Positions 51,228 to 60,673 are shown, counted from the first letter of the stretch. The stretch is DNA of 63,750 nucleotides from an uncultured Eubacterium sp. (GCA_910584595.1 CAJUBQ010000017.1:1-63750); one strand, 5' to 3'. Made by a program: numbers and translations. The notes: generated by a model from the letters alone, not told the origin.

Positions 51228-53920
51228 ACTATCTGCTGCTATTGCAGACGATAAGAGAAGCTTTTGGCGGAGTATTTGATTCTTATATGCTAAAGATTAC
51301 GTCGTTTGCGGAAACGCTCCCGACATTTTTATTATTAGCCGGTATTTATTGGTGTGTTGATAAGCGTATGGGTCAGTGTATGGGGTGGAATACGGCGTTG
51401 GCTTGTACATGGAGCCAGTTTTTGAAGGCGGTATGTAAAATAGACCGTCCATGGGTACGGGATGGGCGGATCCATCCGGTGGAGGCGGCCGTTCCGGCGG
51501 CGTCGGGCTATTCGTTTCCGAGCGGGCATACAGCCCGGGCCGTAGCTTCCTGGGGAGTGGCCGGCAGCTGTGCATGGAGGAAAGGGAAGCAGGATCAGAA
51601 ATATGCAGGTGTCCTCCTATGGATTTTGACAGCGTTGATTTTGTTCTCCAGAAATTATCTGGGGGTGCATACGCCGCAGGATGTGATGGCAGCATTGTTT
51701 ATGGGGCTGGCATGGTTTTTTTGTATTGAGAAGCTGCTGGACTGGGTAACGATGCATCCGAATGCAGATGTGATAGCCTGTGGGGCAGGCTGCTTGCTGT
51801 GTTTTCTGCCGATGCTGCGTGTCGGATGTATGCCAAATGCGGGAGCCGGGATGGGACTGCTGTTGGGATGGCTGATAGAACGGCGGCTGATTCGGTTTGA
51901 GACAGATGGTTCTTTTGTGCGCAGGTGTGCGCGCTTCCTTTTGGGCAGCGGGCTGGCGTTGTTTTTATTGGAAGTGTCAGGATCGGTACTCGGACTTAAA
52001 ATGGAAGGAAAATATGCGGGATTTTTTTCAATGTTTTTGTTTGCCTTTTTCGTGATGGCGGGTTATCCGTATTTGTTCAGCAGACTTGAGGCTGCGTACA
52101 ATTCGGGAGGGCGAAAATATCAGAAGGCCGGGCTGCTGGGAATTTTTTTGTGTGTGCTGTTGGCGTTTTCAGCGGCAGATATGATGCAGGAGCAAAATAT
52201 TTCGGATGGAAGCAGCGAGCAGACGACGCAGATCATGCAGATTCAAAATGAACAGACACAGATCATGCAGATTCAAAATGAACAGACACAGATCATGCAG
52301 ATTCAAAATGAACAGACGCAGATGCCGCAGGTTCAAAATGAGCAGATGCTGCAGGCTCAAAATGAACAGATGCAAGAGATGAACGGTAAAACAGACAGAA
52401 CAATTTTGCAGGTTGCTGCCCACAGGGGATATTCTTCAGTTTTTCCGGAAAATACAATGGCAGCTTTTGCGGGGGCGTTGGATCTTGGTGTGGATTATAT
52501 TGAGACAGATGTGCAGATGACAAAAGACGGACAGATTGTAATCTTTCATGATGATGAATTAATGCGGGTGACGGGCTGTGAAGGGAGGGTTGCGGATTAT
52601 ACCTATGAAGAATTGTCTGCGATGGATGCGGGGAAATGGTTTTCGGATGATTATACAGGAGAGCACATTCCAAAGCTGCAGCAGTTGTTGGAGATGGCGC
52701 GGGATTTTGATGTGAAGATTTATCTGGAGCTTAAGGATATTGGCGATGTGGATGGTTATGTGGAGGCTGTGTACAGGGCGGCAAAGGAAGCGGGTATGAC
52801 GGAAAGGTGTGTATTTGCTTCGTTTCGTTACGAATATTTGATGCAGTTAAAGGAGCTGGATCCGGAGTGCTTCATACTTTATAATGCCGTTTCCGGTAAA
52901 GCCGGTTTGCCGCAGGAGTTTCCGGCTGATTTTTATGGACTGTCGGCAGAGATAGCAAATGCACAGGTGATCGAGGCCATACATGCACAGTCGGGGCAGG
53001 TATTTGTATGGACCGTTGATGCCCCTTCACAGATAAAGAATGTGCAGGCTATGGGTGCAGATGGGATTGTGACGAATGTACCAGGGCTTGCGAAGGTTCT
53101 GGTGCATCCGGAGTATATGTTTTTGGCGGACCGGTTTGAACGGTCTGTAACAATGCCCGGACTGTATGGGCAGGGATTGGAAAAGTATGAGGACATGGTG
53201 GTGCAGGGATTTACCAAAACGGCGGACAGGCTTGTGGTGTCAGCGTATAGTTTTTCCGGGACGGTTAACAGTATTTTGTGGATGATGGATTTGCATGGAA
53301 ACCTGCTCGATATCATAGATCTGGGGTTTTTGGCGCATACAGGCGGGATTGCGTATGATGAAGAGCATGATCTGCTTTGGGTGACGGGACCGGAGGGAAA
53401 AGTGTTTGGCATTTCCTGGACGGAGATTTTAAATGGTACATATCAAGGCGGGATACAGGTGAGTTTTGATGCCGGACTGACGAATCACAATGGAGCAAAG
53501 GTAGCCTCTTTTCTGACTTTGTACCGCGGAGAGCTTTATGTAGGCTCTTATGTGGATGGAGCGGCTGGACAGCTGAACCGGTATGGGCTGGAGAATGTTG
53601 ACAGCCCGGTTCTGCGTTCTACGGCAGAGATACCGCAGCGGATTCAGGGAGTGACTTTTTGGGAGGATGTGGCAACCGGACAGCGGTATATGCTGTTTAG
53701 CCAGGGCTATCAGATGGAGGATGCGTGCCTGATGCGCTTTGTGTATGAACAAGACACGGCGGCGTATCATGAGCCGCTGGAATCCTGGCTGCTGCCGGAA
53801 GGTGCGGAGCAGATTTTGATGACGCCGGAGGGACTGTATGTCTTGTTTGAATCTTCGGCAGGTCCGTACCGGAATACGGCGCGGATTCGCAATGACCAGA
53901 TTTATGTCATAAGGATGTGA
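51209..53920 (+). CDS. PAP2 phosphatase - glycerophosphodiesterase fusion with C-terminal beta domain
   Basis: A 903-residue membrane protein. Residues 1-330 are a PAP2 phosphatase: K-x6-RP at 74-81, PSGHT at 104-108, SRNYLGVHTPQD at 147-158, with several helices. A Gln-rich repeat linker (336-390) follows. Residues 400-632 are a GDPD domain (HRGYSSVFPENT, YIETDVQMTKDG, HDDE, LELKD). Residues 640-903 are a beta-rich, possibly propeller-like region. It could recycle polyprenyl phosphates and cut glycerophosphate from teichoic-like chains outside the cell. GGGAGGG lies before ATG 51209. The last domain is unassigned. Confidence 0.85.
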   Translation: MDGMDLNYLLLLQTIREAFGGVFDSYMLKITSFAETLPTFLLLAGIYWCVDKRMGQCMGWNTALACTWSQFLKAVCKIDRPWVRDGRIHPVEAAVPAASGYSFPSGHTARAVASWGVAGSCAWRKGKQDQKYAGVLLWILTALILFSRNYLGVHTPQDVMAALFMGLAWFFCIEKLLDWVTMHPNADVIACGAGCLLCFLPMLRVGCMPNAGAGMGLLLGWLIERRLIRFETDGSFVRRCARFLLGSGLALFLLEVSGSVLGLKMEGKYAGFFSMFLFAFFVMAGYPYLFSRLEAAYNSGGRKYQKAGLLGIFLCVLLAFSAADMMQEQNISDGSSEQTTQIMQIQNEQTQIMQIQNEQTQIMQIQNEQTQMPQVQNEQMLQAQNEQMQEMNGKTDRTILQVAAHRGYSSVFPENTMAAFAGALDLGVDYIETDVQMTKDGQIVIFHDDELMRVTGCEGRVADYTYEELSAMDAGKWFSDDYTGEHIPKLQQLLEMARDFDVKIYLELKDIGDVDGYVEAVYRAAKEAGMTERCVFASFRYEYLMQLKELDPECFILYNAVSGKAGLPQEFPADFYGLSAEIANAQVIEAIHAQSGQVFVWTVDAPSQIKNVQAMGADGIVTNVPGLAKVLVHPEYMFLADRFERSVTMPGLYGQGLEKYEDMVVQGFTKTADRLVVSAYSFSGTVNSILWMMDLHGNLLDIIDLGFLAHTGGIAYDEEHDLLWVTGPEGKVFGISWTEILNGTYQGGIQVSFDAGLTNHNGAKVASFLTLYRGELYVGSYVDGAAGQLNRYGLENVDSPVLRSTAEIPQRIQGVTFWEDVATGQRYMLFSQGYQMEDACLMRFVYEQDTAAYHEPLESWLLPEGAEQILMTPEGLYVLFESSAGPYRNTARIRNDQIYVIRM
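52231..52350 (+). repeat. 30-bp tandem repeat in the PAP2-GDPD linker
   Basis: Three units (52231, 52261, 52291) are identical except for one base; a fourth (52321) is decayed and further partial units reach 52380. Each encodes ten residues of the type QIMQIQNEQT. Copy-number change would alter the linker by ten residues and keep the frame. Confidence 0.92.
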
Positions 53921-53944
53921 GACAGCAGGGAGGAAGTCTGACAG

Positions 53945-54904
53945 ATGAGAAAAAGAGTTGCAATTACAGGGGTTACAGGTGCGGTAGGGATGGCTTTATT
54001 GGAAAAATGCATCCGGGAAGGCTATGAAGTACTGGCGATCTGCCGCAGGGGATCAACAAGAAACAGCCGGATTCCGGCTAGCTCTGGGATTCTGGTTTTG
54101 GAAACAGACCTGCGTGAACTGGATACGGTGGCGCTGCCGGAGGATAAGCCCTGTGAGGCGTTTTATCATCTGGCCTGGAGCGGGACCTTTGGAGAGGACA
54201 GGAACGATCTGCCGATGCAGGTGCATAATATCGAAGGAACGTTGGGAGCGGTCAGGCTGGCAAAGCGTCTGGGATGCAGGACGTTTGTAGGAGCGGGTTC
54301 TCAGGCAGAGTACGGTCGGGCAAAGGGGGTCCTGCGTCCGGATACGCCTGTATTTCCTGAGAGCGGATATGGAATGGCCAAGCTGTGCGCCGGGCAAATG
54401 AGCCGAATCGCCTGTGAGCAGTTTGGAATGCATCATATCTGGGTACGTATGCTCAGCATTTATGGCCCTTATGACCGGGAGCAGACGATGGTCTGCGCCA
54501 GCCTGCGAAAGATGCTGTGTCAGGAAGAGACCCGATATACGCCGGGAGAACAGTTGTGGGATTTTTTATACAGTGTGGATGCGGCTGATGCATTGTTTCG
54601 GATCGGACAGCATCCGGTGCATGGCCGGGTGTACTGTCTGGGCAGCGGCCAGGTGCGGCCGCTGCGGGAATATATTTTAATAATGAAAGAACTGACAGGC
54701 TGCCAGGCTTTGGTAAAATTTGGGGAGATCCCTTACAGCGCTCATCAGGTGATGTATCTGTGTGCGGATATCCGCTCGCTGACAGAGGATACAGGATTTG
54801 TTCCGACGGTGGATTTTGAGACGGGAATACGGGAAACGATCCGTTGGATGCAGGGAAAATGCCGGATGGAGCACTGGAGTGTGTTTGAAAAATGCGTTTT
54901 CTAG
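53945..54904 (+). CDS. NAD(P)-dependent nucleotide-sugar reductase/epimerase, RfbJ/YerF-like candidate
   Basis: A 319-residue extended SDR protein. GVTGAVGMALLEKC binds the cofactor; GAGSQAEYG and SGYGMAK carry Ser, Tyr and Lys. Similar proteins reduce the C4 keto group of CDP-3,6-dideoxyhexoses (abequose or paratose type) or the branched keto sugar of yersiniose; the nearby rfbF supports this. The last residues (SVFEKCVF) and the stop are formed by sequence resembling the end of the palindromic element that follows, so the natural C-terminus may have been altered. GGAGGAAG precedes ATG 53945. Confidence 0.78.
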   Translation: MRKRVAITGVTGAVGMALLEKCIREGYEVLAICRRGSTRNSRIPASSGILVLETDLRELDTVALPEDKPCEAFYHLAWSGTFGEDRNDLPMQVHNIEGTLGAVRLAKRLGCRTFVGAGSQAEYGRAKGVLRPDTPVFPESGYGMAKLCAGQMSRIACEQFGMHHIWVRMLSIYGPYDREQTMVCASLRKMLCQEETRYTPGEQLWDFLYSVDAADALFRIGQHPVHGRVYCLGSGQVRPLREYILIMKELTGCQALVKFGEIPYSAHQVMYLCADIRSLTEDTGFVPTVDFETGIRETIRWMQGKCRMEHWSVFEKCVF

Positions 54905-55066
54905 AGCGTGTTTGAAAAATGCTTTCTGTGAGATGTGCTTCACAGTTTGTGGAGAATTTATCCCAAATTTAGGAGTCATAGTGGGCTATGTTGACTAAAT
55001 TTGGGATGAATTCTCCGCAAAGTGGGGAGTGCAGATCGCGGGAATGATTTTTCAAACACGCTCTAG
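54901..55066. mobile_element. MITE-like palindromic element, 166 bp
   Basis: Perfect 20-bp inverted ends, CTAGAGCGTGTTTGAAAAAT, lie at 54901-54920 and 55047-55066. A second inner pair (54952-54971 and 54995-55014, 20 bases each with two mismatches) would make a long hairpin. No ORF is inside. It lies between convergent genes and could also end transcription from both sides. The left end contributes the stop codon of the reductase gene. Confidence 0.75.
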
Positions 55067-55087
55067 CAAAAGATTAAGCAGGAATAA

Positions 55088-56227
55088 TTATGCAGCTCCT
55101 TTTCTGTTTTCAAGTCTTCCTTGTGTGATATAGTGCAAATAGTAAGATTTCAAATCACTTCCGTAAGCTTTCTGAAGATCTGGATTTTGGCTGCGATAAT
55201 AGTTTACATCAAATTCCGCACTCGCCCTTCTTCCTTCCAACATACCTCTGCCAAGAAAATGTTGAAAAGTGGCGTCCCTATCATTTCCGTATTTTTGATT
55301 CACATCTGGATGATTGGCAGTGTAATAATCGAAACTGTAAACAAAACTATAATCTACTCCATTTACATTTGTTTCAACACCTTTTCTGTTTTCAAGTCTT
55401 CCTTGTGTGATATAGTGCAAATAGTAAGATTTCAAATCATTTCCGTAAGCTCTTTGCAGATCTGGATTTTGACTGCGGTAATAGTTTACATCAAACTCCA
55501 CGCTTCCCCTTCTTCCTTCCAGCATGCCTCTTGCAAGAAAATGTTCAAATACTGCTTTCTGGTCATTTCCAAACGTTTTTTTGACATCCGGATTTTTAAG
55601 GGTATAATAATCAAAATTATAAACGCTGCTGTAATCTACTCCATTGAAAACAGTGCTTTGACTTTCTGATTCTCCTTTATTATTGTTTGCACGATACAAT
55701 GACATGGCGCTGTTTGCATTATAAAACTGCCACCAGCTTATATTGTATTTTTTTATTGTGCATTTTCCGTCTGAATTGCAGTCAAATACTGTAATGCCTT
55801 CAGTATTTGTACTGACTAAAATCATACTATGCCCATAATCTTTTCCTCTGCGACGCACTTGTATGAAATCCCCTGGAAGTCCCTGTGAAAGTAGATTTTT
55901 AGCATTATCAAGGCTCATAGAATTAAAATCCAGTCTGCCGATTTCATAAGCCCCGGATGGATTTGGTATGTAATACATGCTGCTGTCATAGGCCCCAATA
56001 TGTTTAACGTCCCATAGTTCTTTAAATATATAATTTGCAAATCCTTTACACTCATAGCCATAATAATATAAAGAATCTCCATTCATGTCCACCCATCTGG
56101 TTCCAACATATTGATTCATAAGAGAATCAAGCGATGTTCCAGCGTATACGGTAGCATTTGTCATGCACGTAATCATCATAATAAAAACACCAATGAATAC
56201 AATAAACCTTTTTTTCGTATTTTTCAT
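55088..56227 (-). CDS. secreted CHAP/NlpC-type amidase-like protein with C-terminal repeats
   Basis: A 379-residue exported protein. A signal peptide (1-29, RFIVFIGVFIMMITCMTNATVYAG) is followed by a cysteine-hydrolase-like domain with Cys 60 (YECKGFANYIF) and His 133 (DYGHSMILVS). Residues 195-284 and 288-377 are two nearly identical repeats, each with two sub-repeats (DYYxxxxPDV, HFLxRGMLEGRR, YYRSQNPDLQ, HYITQGRLENRKG), as often seen in clostridial surface proteins. AAAGGAG before ATG at 56227 sets the start. It probably cuts peptidoglycan or a related amide; the repeats may bind the wall. Confidence 0.83.
   Translation of the reverse strand: MKNTKKRFIVFIGVFIMMITCMTNATVYAGTSLDSLMNQYVGTRWVDMNGDSLYYYGYECKGFANYIFKELWDVKHIGAYDSSMYYIPNPSGAYEIGRLDFNSMSLDNAKNLLSQGLPGDFIQVRRRGKDYGHSMILVSTNTEGITVFDCNSDGKCTIKKYNISWWQFYNANSAMSLYRANNNKGESESQSTVFNGVDYSSVYNFDYYTLKNPDVKKTFGNDQKAVFEHFLARGMLEGRRGSVEFDVNYYRSQNPDLQRAYGNDLKSYYLHYITQGRLENRKGVETNVNGVDYSFVYSFDYYTANHPDVNQKYGNDRDATFQHFLGRGMLEGRRASAEFDVNYYRSQNPDLQKAYGSDLKSYYLHYITQGRLENRKGAA
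55097..55650 (-). repeat. two long direct repeats in the CHAP-type gene
   Basis: The segment beginning CCTTTTCTGTTTTCAAGTCT at 55097 recurs at 55378 with few changes; each copy is about 280 bases and encodes one 90-residue repeat. Close DNA identity suggests recent duplication or conversion. Confidence 0.8.
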
Positions 56228-56598
56228 AGAATCTCCTTTCTTACCTCCCATTTGTGAGAGATTGTTATAAAACCTGTGTAGTTTCAGCAGCCAAAATATA
56301 TTACAAAATAAATTATACACGATAAATTTACAAAAATCAACTAATACAACTGTAAAACAGAAGACTTTATTCAGAAAATTTGTGTTACTTTTCATATCCT
56401 GACCAGGTGCCCGCTGCTTGGTTTGGGTCAAAGAATGCGGCTTGCCAAGCATCCTTCACTCTGCCTTTACAAATGTTATAAAAATATGATAAGATGTAAA
56501 AATCTGAGAGTTCTTTGGTGAAGGCCCGTATCTTTGAACAAAAAATACATCTGAAAAGAAGAAGGATAAGACGCAAAAGAAAAGGAGTGCGAATATAA
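56228..56598. other. divergent intergenic region between the CHAP-type and diguanylate cyclase genes
   Basis: No gene is seen in these 371 bases. A rightward promoter candidate is at 56466-56495. The leftward gene has its ribosome site at about 56232-56240. The middle (about 56395-56460) is GC-richer with no recognisable element. Confidence 0.6.
56466..56495 (+). promoter_or_regulatory. candidate promoter for the diguanylate cyclase gene
   Basis: TTTACA (56466-56471) and TAAGAT (56490-56495) are 18 bases apart. An A-rich leader with AAAGGAG leads to ATG 56599. Confidence 0.4.
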
Positions 56599-57675
56599 AT
56601 GTCAGCGGTAAAAAATATGATATTTCAGGATATACGCAATGAGAACGAAAGCAGCAAACCGGCAATTGAGATCAGACTGATGGCGCTTGGAATGCTTGGG
56701 TATTTTCTGCTGATGGCAGCCGGCGGGCTTTGGAGCAGAGATTCAAATATGCTCCTGTTTACAGCGCCATACTTGCTGCTGTATAGCGCCATATTTGCGC
56801 TGACATACTATGGACAGGTGAAAACGGCGGCATATGGGCTGAACATTCTGACCGTATTTTACATTGTAGTGAGTATTTATTATATGGGTTGGAATCTGGG
56901 CGTTCAGCATTTTTTATTTGTATTGATTCTGGTTGATTTTTTTCTGCCTTACTGGAGTCTGAAAATGAAGCTCTTTAATGTCGTTGTGATGTGTATGCTG
57001 CGGATCGTTTTATTTTTTTACTGTAGATTTTATGAGCCGTTAACAGAAATTGCGGCAGGGATTATCGGATATTATCAGATTGTCAATACGGTCAGCATTT
57101 TTGCCGGAATCAGTATTTATGGATGTCTGATCAGCAGCAATTTTCTGGCGATGGAGAAAAAGCTGATCGAAACCAATAAAAAACTTCGTCATCAGGCAGG
57201 TACCGATCCGCTTACGCAGCTGATGAACAGGCTGCGTATGATCGAATATGCATCAGAACAGATGATGCGGTGTGACAGTCAGAAAGGAATATCTGTGGCG
57301 ATTGGGGATATTGACCATTTTAAAAAGTTTAACGATACCTATGGCCACGAGTGCGGAGATGCGGTGCTAAAGACATTGGCTGAGCTGTTTCAAAAGGTGA
57401 TGCATCCTTATGGAGCCGTTGCGAGATGGGGAGGCGAAGAATTTTTGTTTTTATTTTCGGAAAGCAACGGAGATGAAGCATATGTGATTTTAAATGGTCT
57501 TCGGGATGAGATAAAAAGTCTGGAAGTAAAATATGGAGATTTGCGATTAAAAGTTACGATGACGTTTGGACTTGTGGAGATTGACCGGGCGCGTTCTCTG
57601 GATGAGAGCATCAGGGAAGCGGATCAGCTGCTTTATGATGGAAAAGAAAACGGCAGAGACAGGATTGTATATTAA
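56599..57675 (+). CDS. membrane diguanylate cyclase (GGDEF)
   Basis: A 358-residue protein. Residues 25-185 contain about six helices, a sensor region of unassigned type. The GGDEF domain (195-358) has DPLTQLMNR, GDIDHFKKFNDTYGH and the active-site GGEEF at 278-282, so it should make cyclic di-GMP. An RxxD inhibitory site is not obvious. It is 9 bases upstream of the recJ-like gene and probably cotranscribed. Whether the polysaccharide locus is its target cannot be told. Confidence 0.92.
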   Translation: MSAVKNMIFQDIRNENESSKPAIEIRLMALGMLGYFLLMAAGGLWSRDSNMLLFTAPYLLLYSAIFALTYYGQVKTAAYGLNILTVFYIVVSIYYMGWNLGVQHFLFVLILVDFFLPYWSLKMKLFNVVVMCMLRIVLFFYCRFYEPLTEIAAGIIGYYQIVNTVSIFAGISIYGCLISSNFLAMEKKLIETNKKLRHQAGTDPLTQLMNRLRMIEYASEQMMRCDSQKGISVAIGDIDHFKKFNDTYGHECGDAVLKTLAELFQKVMHPYGAVARWGGEEFLFLFSESNGDEAYVILNGLRDEIKSLEVKYGDLRLKVTMTFGLVEIDRARSLDESIREADQLLYDGKENGRDRIVY

Positions 57676-57684
57676 AGGGAGAAA

Positions 57685-59469
57685 ATGATTGTGAAGCAAA
57701 AGTGGTTTGTAACAGCAAAAAAGGCAGACTTTCAGGCAATCGGCGCCAGATTTGGCATAGATCCGGTTACAGCCAGAATTATCAGGAATCGGGATATCGT
57801 TGGCAATGATGCAATCGCTGATTATCTGGATTGTTCGACGCGTCAGCTGCACAATCCGCATTTACTGAAAGACGCAGATGCCGGAGCGGAAATTTTAGCA
57901 AAGAAGATCCACGAAGGGAAGAAAATACGCGTGATTGGAGACTATGATATTGACGGAGTAAATGCGTCTTATATTTTAATCACGGCGCTTCGTATATGTG
58001 GAGCACAGGTCGATCATGTGATTCCTGACCGGGTGCATGATGGATATGGTATGAATTGTGGAATGGTTACAAGGGCGCTTGAAGACGGCGTAGATACGAT
58101 GATTACATGTGATAATGGTATTTCTGCGGCAGAGGAAGTTGCGTTTGCAAAGCAGTCCGGTCTTACGGTCATTATTACAGACCATCATGAAGTTCCGTTT
58201 TCGATCGTTTCGGTAAATGGAAATCAGCAAAAACAGTACCGGATACCCGCAGCGGATGCGGTAATTAATCCAAAGCAGGCAGATTGTGCTTATCCATATT
58301 CCGGATTGTGCGGTGCAGCAGTAGCCTGGAAATTTATACAGGTGTTGTATGAACGGATGGGAATTCCGATAGAGCGTAGTTTTGAGATGATGGCACACGC
58401 AGCTTTTGCTACGGTAGGAGACGTTATGGAGCTCACCGGAGAGAACCGGACGATTGTAAAGCTTGGCTTACAGGCGGTTCATAAGACGGAACATCCGGGT
58501 CTGCTTGCATTAATACAGCAAAATCATCTGGAAAGAGAGCAGATCCGTTCCTGGCATTTTGGTTTTGTATTAGGACCATGTATCAATGCCGGCGGCAGGC
58601 TGGATACGGCAAAACGTTCTTTGGAGCTCTTGCTGGAGTCTTCACCTGAAAAAGCGTCTCTGCTCGCCAGAGAGCTCGTGGAGTTAAATGACAGACGCAA
58701 AAATCTTACCCAGCAAGGGGTGGAAGAGGCGAAGCGTTACATAGAAGAGAAAAGCATAGCAGAAGATAAGGTAATGGTTATCTATTTGCCGCAATGTCAT
58801 GAGAGCCTTGCCGGTATTATCGCAGGAAGGATCCGAGAGATGTACCATAAGCCTGTCTTTGTATTGACGAATGCGCAAGATGGAGGCGTAAAAGGTTCGG
58901 GACGTTCTATTGAGGCGTATTCTATGTATGAGGAAATGACAAAATGCAGCGGGCTTATGACGAAGTTTGGCGGTCATCCGATGGCTGCCGGCCTCTCTAT
59001 GGAGAAAGAAAATGTAGACAGGTTTCGGACAGACTTAAACGCATATTCGAATCTGACAGAGGAAGATTTTATTGAAAAAGTGCATATCGACGTACCAATG
59101 CCCTTGTATTATATCCGTACAGAGCTTATTCGGGAATTTGAATGTCTGGAACCTTTTGGAAAAGGCAATGAAAAGCCGGTATTTGCTGTTCGGGACATAC
59201 ATCCGCTCCACGCAGATATCGTTGGAAAAAACAAAAATGTGCTCAAGATGGTAGTAGAGGACGGAGACGGAGGATACATGGATGCCGTTTATTTTGGAGA
59301 TATCGAAGCATTTTTGGAATTTTTGCGGGAAAAATCATCCATACAGCAGGTAGATGCGCTGCTGCATGGCGCACCGCAGCAAATTCGTTTTTCTGTTACT
59401 TATGATCCTTCTGTGAATACGTATTTGGGGAAGGAAAAAGTACAGATTATTATACGAAATTATTGTTAA
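57685..59469 (+). CDS. recJ: RecJ-like single-stranded-DNA exonuclease (DHH family)
   Basis: A 594-residue protein. VIGDYDIDGVNASYIL and TDHHEVP are DHH motifs; GPCINAGGRLDTA follows, and GSGRSIEAYSMYEEM with FGGHPMAAGLSME makes the DHHA1 part. RecJ acts 5'-3' on single strands in repair and recombination. AAAGGGAG precedes ATG 57685. A strong terminator follows. It could be a second RecJ paralogue rather than the housekeeping copy. Confidence 0.9.
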   Translation: MIVKQKWFVTAKKADFQAIGARFGIDPVTARIIRNRDIVGNDAIADYLDCSTRQLHNPHLLKDADAGAEILAKKIHEGKKIRVIGDYDIDGVNASYILITALRICGAQVDHVIPDRVHDGYGMNCGMVTRALEDGVDTMITCDNGISAAEEVAFAKQSGLTVIITDHHEVPFSIVSVNGNQQKQYRIPAADAVINPKQADCAYPYSGLCGAAVAWKFIQVLYERMGIPIERSFEMMAHAAFATVGDVMELTGENRTIVKLGLQAVHKTEHPGLLALIQQNHLEREQIRSWHFGFVLGPCINAGGRLDTAKRSLELLLESSPEKASLLARELVELNDRRKNLTQQGVEEAKRYIEEKSIAEDKVMVIYLPQCHESLAGIIAGRIREMYHKPVFVLTNAQDGGVKGSGRSIEAYSMYEEMTKCSGLMTKFGGHPMAAGLSMEKENVDRFRTDLNAYSNLTEEDFIEKVHIDVPMPLYYIRTELIREFECLEPFGKGNEKPVFAVRDIHPLHADIVGKNKNVLKMVVEDGDGGYMDAVYFGDIEAFLEFLREKSSIQQVDALLHGAPQQIRFSVTYDPSVNTYLGKEKVQIIIRNYC

Positions 59470-59546
59470 AATGGGAACTTGCTGTATTGGATGTTGGAAA
59501 TAGTAGTATATTTTTAATCGGCTATCTATAGAATGATGAAAAAGAA

Positions 59547-59610
59547 AAAGACATTTTCACAAAGAATTTGTATATCAAACAAATTTTTGTGAGAATGTCT
59601 TTGTTTTTAT
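59547..59610 (+). terminator. intrinsic terminator after the recJ-like gene
   Basis: A 17-bp stem (AAAGACATTTTCACAAA paired with TTTGTGAGAATGTCTTT) with a 22-base loop is followed by a T-rich run. It lies between convergent genes and may serve both strands. Confidence 0.75.
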
Positions 59611-59649
59611 ACCGTTTGCTGCTGCAGAAGCGGCTGTTTTTATATTGCT

Positions 59650-60579
59650 TTATGCTGCAGATGCAGCTGTCTTTGCTTCTTCCGGAATGGTAATTTCATC
59701 AACGGCATTGAAATCTGAGCAGGTCATTTCCATCTTAACCTTTGTGTATTCAAAAGTTAATCCTGCAGCCTCATCTCCCATCGATTCAATAATACCGGAC
59801 ATTAAGGAATTCATCATAGATGTCATATCCATCTCGTATTTGATCGGATACATTTCAGCTTCGTCAATCCACAATGTGATCGGGAGTTCGCCAAGATCTT
59901 TTATCATAGTTTCAACCTGGCTTTCATCCATTCCAAGGTTGCTTAAAGAATTGAGTGCACCGGTAGACATCATGGTCTTGCGCATATCATCGCCTGTGAT
60001 AACGCCTGTATATTTCCGGGCGTTTTTTCCATCGACCTGCTCGGTTCCCGCATCCTGGAAATTGTAGCTGTCCTGCATATAACCTGTCATATTGCTGGCC
60101 GCATCATATTGTGCGATATCAGCAGCGTCAATGGACTGTGACTGCCATTCCGAACCGTTATTCATATACATGGTGAATGTGCCGTCTTCAGCCGCTTCTG
60201 CATAAACCGATGTTTTTAACTGGTTTCCGTCACCGGCATCTATGGTTGCATCTGCTTTCAGACGTGTCGGATTATATGTACAGGACATATCCATAGCAGT
60301 AGTTGTTGACATTGTCTGGGATTCTCCGTTTGCTTCGATTTTCATATCCATTTCTACAAGCATTTTTCCATTCAGGCTGGAGATGTCTTTCATTTTTTCA
60401 ACTGCAGCAGCATAAACGTCTACGTCAGATTCTTTTTCCTCATCTTTGTCCGCAGCAGTGTTTTCTGTAGCAGGTTTACCTTCACTCTGCTTGTTTGTAT
60501 CAGCGCTGCCACAGGCGCTTGCGGTGAATGACATAGAAACTGCTAAAAATAATGCCAGAAATTTGTTTCTCATTTTCAT
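59650..60579 (-). CDS. secreted lipoprotein, LolA-like/DUF6612-type
   Basis: A 309-residue lipoprotein. The signal and lipobox FTASAC place the lipidated Cys at 23, followed by an acidic, Ser/Thr-rich spacer. The mature part is a beta-rich fold with repeated SLNGKMLVEMDMKI- and TLWIDEAEMYPIKYEMD-like segments, as in clostridial LolA-like lipoproteins with no known function. AGAGAGG precedes ATG at 60579. It has a strong promoter of its own. Confidence 0.85.
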   Translation of the reverse strand: MKMRNKFLALFLAVSMSFTASACGSADTNKQSEGKPATENTAADKDEEKESDVDVYAAAVEKMKDISSLNGKMLVEMDMKIEANGESQTMSTTTAMDMSCTYNPTRLKADATIDAGDGNQLKTSVYAEAAEDGTFTMYMNNGSEWQSQSIDAADIAQYDAASNMTGYMQDSYNFQDAGTEQVDGKNARKYTGVITGDDMRKTMMSTGALNSLSNLGMDESQVETMIKDLGELPITLWIDEAEMYPIKYEMDMTSMMNSLMSGIIESMGDEAAGLTFEYTKVKMEMTCSDFNAVDEITIPEEAKTAASAA

Positions 60580-60626
60580 AAATTTATTCCTCTCTTTACT
60601 TTGATTTGGATGTGCTTCCGTTCCTA

Positions 60627-60655
60627 ATATTATTACGTTTTGTGCTTTTTGTCAA
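60627..60655 (-). promoter_or_regulatory. sigma-A promoter of the lipoprotein gene
   Basis: On the minus strand TTGACA (60650-60655) and TAATAT (60627-60632) are exactly 17 bases apart, about 50 bases before the start codon. Confidence 0.78.
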
Positions 60656-60673
60656 TGTTTTTGCGGGGAAATA

